A DNA stretch of 64,000 nucleotides. Origin: Clostridia bacterium (lineage in GTDB: Bacteria; Bacillota_A; Clostridia; Oscillospirales; CAG-272). The translations under genes and the position numbers were made by a program. The notes beneath the pieces were generated by a model, which made no database searches, had not been told where the DNA came from, and saw nothing but the letters and a program-made list of their open reading frames with translations. Positions 1 to 6,272 of the stretch are shown here, one piece after another; within the stretch, counting starts at the first letter, position 1, and each line of letters begins with the position of its first letter. The stretch lies in contig JAFTUD010000025.1 in NCBI GenBank assembly GCA_017466455.1, forward strand, positions 1 to 64,000. The letters run 5' to 3'.

Positions 1-217
1 AAAATGCTATTTGATTTTCACTTTTGCTTTAGCAAAACTGTTCGCAAGAACAGGTAGGTTAGGTTCTTATATGTCCCGTTGGGACTCGATATGTTTCGCT
101 ACGCTCAACTCGATATGGACTCTGCGAGTCCTCGATATGCAACTTCGTTGCGTTGGATAGCCCCCCGAGGTACTCGGGCGGCATTTGCCAGCGGGGGCTT
201 CCCCGCTCCGCAGGAAT
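1..217. repeat. R1 hairpin array A (window left edge)
   Basis: Non-coding. From about 59 it holds consecutive short hairpins separated by a TCGATAT spacer: TCCC-gtt-GGGA, GGACTC-tgc-GAGTCC and GCAAC-ttc-GTTGC. Bases 1-18 match 5725-5742 exactly. Bases 59-93 match 5779-5813 except for the hairpin loop (GTT versus TTC), so the stem is kept while the loop varies. The right part carries GC palindromes (CCCGAGgtaCTCGGG and a GCGGGG/CCCCGC hairpin) that also occur in the R2 repeats. The array may start before the window. Confidence 0.8.
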
Positions 218-232
218 GCTTCATAAACAATC

Positions 233-272
233 AAAGCAAGAGTAAAAATCACCTTTTTATTCTTGCTTTTTT
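233..272 (+). terminator. Intrinsic terminator at the edge of array A
   Basis: A 16-bp stem (233-248 with 254-269, one G-U pair) has a 5-nt loop and is followed by T residues. It probably ends a gene lying left of the window. Its stem core, AGCAAGA, recurs in the terminator at 5460-5503. The stretch 273-412 has no gene; it holds another small ACCCT/AGGGT hairpin near 335-352 and nothing else I recognise. Confidence 0.65.
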
Positions 273-412
273 ATTATCCTCTCGCCCTCGGAGCGCGTAG
301 GAGCAAACATCAATTTTTCGGCAAAGCGCACAAAAAACCCTTTTTTTAGGGTCGCAAATTGTCTAATTTTTTGTGCAATTCTACGAAAAAATTGCTCCGA
401 GCCCTGCCATGC

Positions 413-441
413 TTGACTTTTGCCCGTTTAGGAGTTATAAT
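413..441 (+). promoter_or_regulatory. Sigma-A-type promoter of the first lipoprotein gene
   Basis: TTGACT (413-418), a 17-bp spacer and TATAAT (436-441) sit about 58 bp before the ATG at 499. Confidence 0.7.
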
Positions 442-498
442 TAAATAGCAAAATAAAGGCCTGCGTTAGTCAGGTTGAATAAAACAAGGAGTTCAGAA

Positions 499-1614
499 AT
501 GAAAAACACACTTAAAATTTTGATGTGTCTCATTCTTGCATTCTCAATGATCTTTAGCGCAGTTGCCTGCGGAGATGAAGAGGAAGGACCTACTGAGGTA
601 GTTATCACATTTGACTACTCAGAGTTCGATGCAGATTGCGACGAGGACGAAAGAGATGTTACCGTAGGCGAGAAGATCGGTACACTTCCAAAGCCAACCC
701 TTTCAGGCTACACCTTCAAGGGCTGGTTCAACGAGGACGATTTTGCTTTGCTTCAAGAGGATCCAAATGCGCTTGCTGACCTTGACAAAATCAAGTCATC
801 ATGGAAGCCAACCGAGGATGCTACCCTTTACGCATGGTTTGTAAAGGCTACAACCGAGGACGACGGACCAAGCGAGCCTATTCACAACTGCAATGTTCAA
901 GGACATGAGTGGGATACAGTTACCACTGCTCCTACCTGTGATGAGGCAGGAACAAAGACCTTGACATGTAAGTGGTGTAAGTATTCAAACAGTGACGCTG
1001 TTTATCAGGCACAAAACCCTGCTCTCGGTCACCAATGGGTAGCAGAGGGTGAGATTGATGACGGCGGATGGACCTACATGGCTCTTGCAAGATACAGAAA
1101 GTGCCATAGAGAGGGCTGTGAGGTTCAGGAAACAAAGCCACTTAAGAACATCACATCATATGCAACAATGACCTGCACACTCGAGGCAGGAGCATGGCCT
1201 GGAATGGCTGAATGGCCATCTAACCTCACTGATAACAAGTGGGATACAGGTCCTAACGGTAAGGGTTGCGCTCCTAAGGGTGGTGGACCGCTTACAATTC
1301 AGCTTATCTTCAATACACCGTCTGAAATCGACCAGCTTGCAATGAGTGTTGCAGGACTTGGTGACCGTGACGGCGGTAACTCCTCTAAGTTTGAGATATA
1401 CTTCTGGTACGCAGCAGAGGACGACTTCAGAGAAGATCCTATTGCAACAGGCTACTTTGAAAGCTCTAACGGAACTAAGGAAACTGCATACTGTATCGAC
1501 AGAACAATGGACGACCAGCCTCTTATGGGTATTAAGATCGTTCTTCCTACAACCCGTAACGGTGAGGAAATGTTCAGAGAAATTGCAATCGCAGTTGCCG
1601 AGGACGAGGAATAA
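499..1614 (+). CDS. Lipoprotein with InlB-type repeat and discoidin-like C-terminus
   Basis: 371-residue lipoprotein. The ATG at 499 is chosen over an in-frame TTG at 475 because AAGGAG lies just before it. Residues 1-24 form a signal peptide ending in a lipobox (A-V-A-C, Cys24). Residues of roughly 35-120 resemble an InlB B-repeat (Listeria-Bacteroides repeat), with the usual GY-F-GW pattern and a closing LYAWF. A Cys-pair segment follows (C..GH..C..C..C, about 128-215) of a kind common in clostridial secreted proteins. The last 150 residues have a beta-rich, discoidin (F5/8C)-like character. It precedes a second lipoprotein with the same N-terminal layout. An extracellular binding role is inferred; no catalytic motif is visible. 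Confidence 0.8.
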   Translation: MKNTLKILMCLILAFSMIFSAVACGDEEEGPTEVVITFDYSEFDADCDEDERDVTVGEKIGTLPKPTLSGYTFKGWFNEDDFALLQEDPNALADLDKIKSSWKPTEDATLYAWFVKATTEDDGPSEPIHNCNVQGHEWDTVTTAPTCDEAGTKTLTCKWCKYSNSDAVYQAQNPALGHQWVAEGEIDDGGWTYMALARYRKCHREGCEVQETKPLKNITSYATMTCTLEAGAWPGMAEWPSNLTDNKWDTGPNGKGCAPKGGGPLTIQLIFNTPSEIDQLAMSVAGLGDRDGGNSSKFEIYFWYAAEDDFREDPIATGYFESSNGTKETAYCIDRTMDDQPLMGIKIVLPTTRNGEEMFREIAIAVAEDEE

Positions 1615-1625
1615 TAGCATACATG

Positions 1626-1655
1626 TTGACCCCCTTATTTATCTGAGGGGGTCAA
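1626..1655 (+). terminator. Intergenic hairpin between the two lipoprotein genes
   Basis: A perfect 10-bp stem (TTGACCCCCT, 1626-1635, with 1646-1655) and a 10-nt loop. No T-run follows, so it may attenuate transcription or protect the 3' end of the upstream message rather than fully terminate it. The next gene starts only 36 bp later. Confidence 0.5.
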
Positions 1656-1690
1656 GTCAACAAAACGAAGAATAAATATCGAGGCGAATT

Positions 1691-4600
1691 ATGAAAAAGA
1701 AATTACTTGCGCTTTTCACAGTTCTACTCGCCCTTCTGATGGTATTCGCTTCCTGCGGTGATGAGAGTGAATCAAGCTCATCCTCTGAGGAAGAAAAGGA
1801 AATCTACACCGTAAGCTTTAACCTCGGATACGAGGGAGCGCCTGCGATTGAGGACCGAGAGGTAGAAGAGGGCGACAGAATAGGAAAGCTTCCGACTCCT
1901 TCAAGAGACGGATATACCTTTGATGGCTGGAAGACCGAGGACGGCAAAGATGCAAAGTCCACAACTAAGGTAGAGGAGGATATGACCCTCTATGCTCAGT
2001 GGACCGAAATTCCGCCGTGCCTGCACCTGATGATGGAGTCTGCGGGACTTACCGAGGCTACATGCACAGAGCCGTCAATACTTTACGAAAGATGCACAAA
2101 TGTTATGTGTGGCTTCACAAGGCAGACAGAGCTATCGCCTGCCCTTGGCCACAAGCTTACAACCGATGATCCCGTGCCCGCAAACTGTAAAAGAGAGGGC
2201 TACACTCTTACTCACTGCACAAGAAAGGGCTGTAAGTATGAGGAAAAGAAGGACATCGTGCCAAAGCTCAATACTCACGAATATTCAAAGACATGGATTA
2301 CAGTAAGAGAGCAGACTGACTATTCCTACGGTCAGGAAAAGCGTGCCTGCATCGTATGCGGTAACCTTGAATTAAGAGATCTTGAGCCAAATAAGATTGC
2401 TGAATTTGCGACACTTCCTATAAAGCAGGTAATCGTTGGCGGACAGGTATATGTTGGAGTAAGCTCCACCGCATCCGCGTCGGCAAGCTCACTTTACAGA
2501 GTTACAACTGCCGCAAATGCAATAGACGGAAAGCCGAATACCTTCTGGAGAGCCGATACCCTTGCAAATAACACAGGCTACACAGGAGATGTGTTCAATC
2601 TTAAGCTTGCAAGCGTGTTTGACATTGCCGTTATCGAGTTCACAATCCCTAACTACTGGGCTTGGAAGCTCGGTGAGGACTGCACCGTTGAATACGATGT
2701 TGAGGTCTTTGAGGTTGACGCAAACGGCGAAAACGGTAAGTGGGTAAAGGTCGGCACCGTTTCCGACTCCGATATTGAGGACGCACTCTCCAAGAATGCA
2801 GTAGTTCAATTAAAGCTTGACAAAATTTATAAGGCAAGAGAAATAAGAGCAACCGTTACTCACGCAACCCGTTATGCCCCCGCTATGATTTATGAGCTTC
2901 AGGTGTACGGTAAGGTTGATGAATTTGTAAGAATTCCTCAGTCTATCTCTGCGCTTGCAGGCGGTAAGATTACAGGCTCGTATAACTCTTGGGTAAACTC
3001 CAGCCATGCCAACCTTCTTGACGGTAGCACTCAAACCTCTTGGTGTACCGACGCGAGAAGATGGGAGGACTACAAGGAGTATAACAGATCCTCACACACC
3101 ACCTTCTGGAGCGAGGATTATACAGTTGATAACAAGCAAACAATCTCTAAGGTTGTTGTAAATGCAAATAAGCTCGTTGGCGAAACCGTTGAGGTTCTCG
3201 TTTGCCGTGGCTATATGCAGGATAAGGTCGTTGATAAGAAGGACCCGACAACAGGAGAGGTAATGAAGGACTCCGAGGGCAATAACATCAAGGAAACCAT
3301 TCAAGAGGCAGTGACTCAATGGATAAGCCTTGGCGTCAAGGAAATTGACAGCTCCTTCGGTGGCTCACTTGAATTTATCCCAATGGCAAAGGATCCCGAC
3401 GGCGTTGAAAGCGCAACAACAATTACCGATGTTGTAATGCTCAGAGTAGAGGTTGACAACTACGGTGTTGATGAAAACATTAGCAGTCATTCAATCACAT
3501 CTGTCGTTGCTTCGCTTGGCACAGGCGATGTTACCTACGATGATCTTGAGTGGAACGAAAGAAAGAAGGTTTATGCTTCCTTCGAGTTCCCACAGGAGCA
3601 ATACATCGCATACATCGACATCGTTTGCGCAAAGGATGCAGGAAGAGTTATGTCCCTTCAGTTTTGGGTAGAGGACGATAGCTACGAAAAGGGCGGATAC
3701 TGGAAAGAGGACAGAAGGATTGAGGTTCTTGAAACCTCATCACAAACAGGTATTGCAACCTTTACAGTCGATGTCGGAACATATCATACTAAGTTCCGCG
3801 TTGAAATCGTAAAGGAGCCCGCAATATTCGGTGCTTATATCTATGATATAACTCCGTACACGGTTGCTGAGGTTGCTAAGGAGCTTCCAAAGGGAAGCGA
3901 CTGCTTGCATAAGTTCTCCGCAGCAGAGGCTTTAAAGGTTGTTCCCGCAACATGTCAGAGCGCAGGCTACTCAATCTACAAGTGCGTAAGCTGTGATCTC
4001 ACATGGAGAACCGACGCTACCGATATTGCCGACCACCTTTGGGGAATCGGCGTTCCAAAGACAGACGGCGCTGTGTCCTATAAGGAGCATGAGTGCCAGA
4101 ATCCGGGCTGTGACTCTACAATGAGAGACGGATATAAGGCAACCGTTGACGGCTCAACTATTGATGCTCCAACTGTAACAAAGTATTATCACAATGCTCC
4201 CGGTGCATGGTCTATGGTATTTGACGACGGTAACTATACCGCAAGCTATGAATGGATTACACCCGAGCTTGTAAAAAGACATATGAAGGCAACAGCTGGT
4301 CTTACCGACCAGTTCTCAAGCTCACTCATTCCCGAGTGGTCAGCATGGATTGCGACAGGCGCTTGGGATGTTGCATCTCACTCACTCAACCACGGTGGTG
4401 GATTTGCCGATGCTCAGATTGATGAGGCTACAATGGCTAAGGAGGTAGATGAGGCTCACTATAAGTTTATGAGCTACTTCCCGGGTCAGAGAATTCTCGG
4501 CTTTGTAACACCTAACGGTGCGACAAGCGACTCGATGGCTAACTACATTAACGACCTCATGGCAGCAGGCAGACCGGGTGGACAGGACGGAGAAATGAAG

Positions 4601-5167
4601 GACCCAGATAAGCTCAAGACAAGAGAGAACTGGGGACGACTTGGTTGCTATGTTTCATACACAACCACAACAGGCGATGATTATAAGAAGGCTATTGACA
4701 ACCTTGTAAAGGACGGACTTTGGACAGTTGAGTGCCACCACGACCTTAGCGTTTCAAAGGCAACTCCACAGTTCTCAACCGATATCAATGCAGTTCTTGT
4801 AAAGCTTGATTACTTCATCGAAAAGGGCGTATGGTGCGCTTCCTTTACCGAGGCAACTCAATACTTGAGAGAGAGCCATACTGCTCAAATCACAAATATG
4901 GCTGTAAACGGCTCAAGCATTTCATTTGATGTTGAGGACGGACTTGATGACATTATGTTCATTCACCCACTCACCTATCAAATGACACTTCCAAGTGGCT
5001 GGACAAATGTAACCGTAACTCAAAACGGAGTGACAATCCCCGTTGTTGAGCCGAAGGACTATAAGCCAAATATGGAGCTTGATATGGCTTGCACAATTAA
5101 GGACGGAAAGCTCTTCTTTGACGCAGTTCCCGACGCAGGCACAGTCGTAATTTCTAAGGCAAACTAA
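1691..5167 (+). CDS. Large lipoprotein with InlB repeat, discoidin-like domains and NodB-like polysaccharide deacetylase
   Basis: 1158-residue lipoprotein; lipobox F-A-S-C with Cys22. Order: signal peptide, short Ser/Glu linker, InlB-type repeat (about 42-106), Cys-pair repeats (about 110-235), two or more discoidin/F5-8C-like beta domains (about 250-750), another Cys-pair block (about 755-835), then a NodB-like domain (about 840-1065). The NodB evidence is the FDDG motif near residue 844 and SHSLNH near 895, which correspond to the catalytic Asp and the metal-ligand HxxxH of the polysaccharide deacetylase family. The signal peptide and lipid anchor place it outside the cell. Deacetylation of a glycan is likely, and the discoidin-like modules may hold the substrate; the actual glycan is unknown. 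RBS GAGG at about 1681. Confidence 0.85.
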   Translation: MKKKLLALFTVLLALLMVFASCGDESESSSSSEEEKEIYTVSFNLGYEGAPAIEDREVEEGDRIGKLPTPSRDGYTFDGWKTEDGKDAKSTTKVEEDMTLYAQWTEIPPCLHLMMESAGLTEATCTEPSILYERCTNVMCGFTRQTELSPALGHKLTTDDPVPANCKREGYTLTHCTRKGCKYEEKKDIVPKLNTHEYSKTWITVREQTDYSYGQEKRACIVCGNLELRDLEPNKIAEFATLPIKQVIVGGQVYVGVSSTASASASSLYRVTTAANAIDGKPNTFWRADTLANNTGYTGDVFNLKLASVFDIAVIEFTIPNYWAWKLGEDCTVEYDVEVFEVDANGENGKWVKVGTVSDSDIEDALSKNAVVQLKLDKIYKAREIRATVTHATRYAPAMIYELQVYGKVDEFVRIPQSISALAGGKITGSYNSWVNSSHANLLDGSTQTSWCTDARRWEDYKEYNRSSHTTFWSEDYTVDNKQTISKVVVNANKLVGETVEVLVCRGYMQDKVVDKKDPTTGEVMKDSEGNNIKETIQEAVTQWISLGVKEIDSSFGGSLEFIPMAKDPDGVESATTITDVVMLRVEVDNYGVDENISSHSITSVVASLGTGDVTYDDLEWNERKKVYASFEFPQEQYIAYIDIVCAKDAGRVMSLQFWVEDDSYEKGGYWKEDRRIEVLETSSQTGIATFTVDVGTYHTKFRVEIVKEPAIFGAYIYDITPYTVAEVAKELPKGSDCLHKFSAAEALKVVPATCQSAGYSIYKCVSCDLTWRTDATDIADHLWGIGVPKTDGAVSYKEHECQNPGCDSTMRDGYKATVDGSTIDAPTVTKYYHNAPGAWSMVFDDGNYTASYEWITPELVKRHMKATAGLTDQFSSSLIPEWSAWIATGAWDVASHSLNHGGGFADAQIDEATMAKEVDEAHYKFMSYFPGQRILGFVTPNGATSDSMANYINDLMAAGRPGGQDGEMKDPDKLKTRENWGRLGCYVSYTTTTGDDYKKAIDNLVKDGLWTVECHHDLSVSKATPQFSTDINAVLVKLDYFIEKGVWCASFTEATQYLRESHTAQITNMAVNGSSISFDVEDGLDDIMFIHPLTYQMTLPSGWTNVTVTQNGVTIPVVEPKDYKPNMELDMACTIKDGKLFFDAVPDAGTVVISKAN

Positions 5168-5187
5168 TAAAAAAAGGCCCTCGCATA

Positions 5188-5458
5188 GCGTGATACTCTT
5201 AACGGAGTATCACGCATCGAGATAAATCCCTCACGGGATTTTCGATATACGCCTATGGCGTTCGATATGTGCTGACGCACTCGATATGTTTGCTGTGCAA
5301 ACGAGGGATTTATCTCATATCGAATTGGCGCGTAGCGACAATATATCGAGTTCGAGCGGCTGGGGTTCCCCGAAGCGAAGAATGAGCTTTGGGGGTTCGC
5401 AGCATAGCGAGAACATATCGAGTGGGCGAAGCTCACATATCGACAGAATAAAAAACAA
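5188..5458. repeat. R1 hairpin array B
   Basis: Begins 20 bp after the deacetylase lipoprotein gene with a strong hairpin (GCGTGATACTC 5188-5198 with 5205-5215) that may end that transcript. Then come AATCCC-tcac-GGGATT, ACGCC-tat-GGCGT, GTGC-tgac-GCAC and GTTTGC-tgt-GCAAAC, mostly separated by TCGATAT. Further imperfect hairpins are separated by ATATCGA. The middle group is enclosed by a 14-nt inverted repeat (about 5219-5232 with 5303-5316), which would close a multibranched fold. No ORF in the region looks real. Confidence 0.8.
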
Positions 5459-5459
5459 G

Positions 5460-5503
5460 AGCAAGAATAGAAGGATTTATTTCCTTTTACTCTTGCTTTT
5501 TTT
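5460..5503 (+). terminator. Intrinsic terminator closing array B
   Basis: A 16-bp imperfect stem (5460-5475 with 5482-5497) followed by six T. It shares the AGCAAGA stem core with the terminator at 233-272. Confidence 0.65.
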
Positions 5504-5645
5504 ATGGCACAAAGTGCCAATTCATGCCCGCGAGGGCAATTCATGACGGCTTGCTGTCAATTCATGTGTGTTATACGCATATCAAATAATAAGCATTTAG
5601 TATTCAGTATTAACATAAATCATCATAAGATAAGTTAAGTAATAA

Positions 5646-5828
5646 GGTCGATATACTTCGTTCGATATGCTTGCCTTGGCAAGCTCGATTACGAGCGGAG
5701 CGAGTAACAAGGTTCTAACACGCAAAAATGCTATTTGATTTTTGCAAAGCGAAGCAATCTGTTTGACAAAACGGAGTGTTAGGTTCTTATATGTCCCTTC
5801 GGGACTCGATATGCAACTGCGTTGCGCG
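5646..5828. repeat. R1 hairpin array B2
   Basis: Contains GCTTGCC-tt-GGCAAGC, TCCC-ttc-GGGA and GCAAC-tgc-GTTGC hairpins joined by TCGATAT spacers. The 18-mer at 5725-5742 matches bases 1-18 of the window. The segment 5689-5712 recurs inverted at 17040-17063 with two differences. The remaining non-coding DNA between here and 5930 shows nothing I can name. Confidence 0.75.
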
Positions 5829-5930
5829 TGAAAATCATCACGAAACCCCCGTTTTTGTGCAGATTTTGTGATAAATTTTCTCCGAATGTGACGGTTGTGT
5901 GAATTTTTGCCGAATTGCTTGTGAAGTCTA

Positions 5931-5959
5931 TTGATTTCCCTCTTAATATACCATATAAT
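5931..5959 (+). promoter_or_regulatory. Promoter far upstream of the coiled-coil gene
   Basis: TTGATT (5931-5936), a 17-bp spacer and TATAAT (5954-5959). It lies 314 bp before the next start codon, so it makes either a long leader or a separate small RNA. Confidence 0.55.
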
Positions 5960-5965
5960 GACAGT

Positions 5966-6155
5966 GCAGGGAGGAAAAAGAACCTGCAACCCTAAAAATC
6001 TCTAAATTCGGCCCTTGCTTTTCGGGGCTATGACAAAAAGGAGCGTGAAAACGACAAATCGAGCCTCGGCAAAGCTTGGGAGCACCTAAGCTTTTAGGCA
6101 ATTTCAACAAAAAATTCGGCGTATAAAATGCGAAATTGAGCAATTTTTTGTGGAA
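5966..6155 (+). ncRNA. Possible small RNA or long leader
   Basis: Transcription from the promoter at 5931-5959 would start near 5966. The segment folds into a GCAGG/CCTGC hairpin at its 5' end. Near its 3' end it has inverted repeats (CAATTTC 6099-6105 with 6132-6138; CAAAAAATT with AATTTTTTG) that resemble a weak terminator. It matches no RNA family I recognise, and no convincing peptide is encoded. It could simply be the 5' leader of the operon. Confidence 0.25.
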
Positions 6156-6199
6156 AGTGCCAAAAATCAAAGAGGCACGGGTCAAAAAATCTTAAAATC

Positions 6200-6228
6200 T
6201 TGCAAAGATGTTGACTGCGTGCTATAAT
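6200..6228 (+). promoter_or_regulatory. Promoter of the MoxR/vWA operon
   Basis: TTGCAA (6200-6205), a 17-bp spacer and TATAAT (6223-6228), 45 bp before the ATG at 6273. Confidence 0.65.
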
Positions 6229-6272
6229 ATTAATGTATATATTAGTTATTTTTAACTGAAAAGGAGTACAAA

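Noticed and set aside
5219..5316. tRNA-like cloverleaf
   Set aside because: The fold has an outer stem and several hairpins, but stem lengths, anticodon loop and T-loop do not fit a tRNA.
5188..5458. CRISPR array
   Set aside because: The constant part is only about 7 nt, the units between are self-complementary rather than unique spacers, and no cas gene is nearby.
5943..6185. Minus-strand frame over the operon leader
   Set aside because: No RBS, unlike any protein I know, and it overlaps a promoter-bearing leader.
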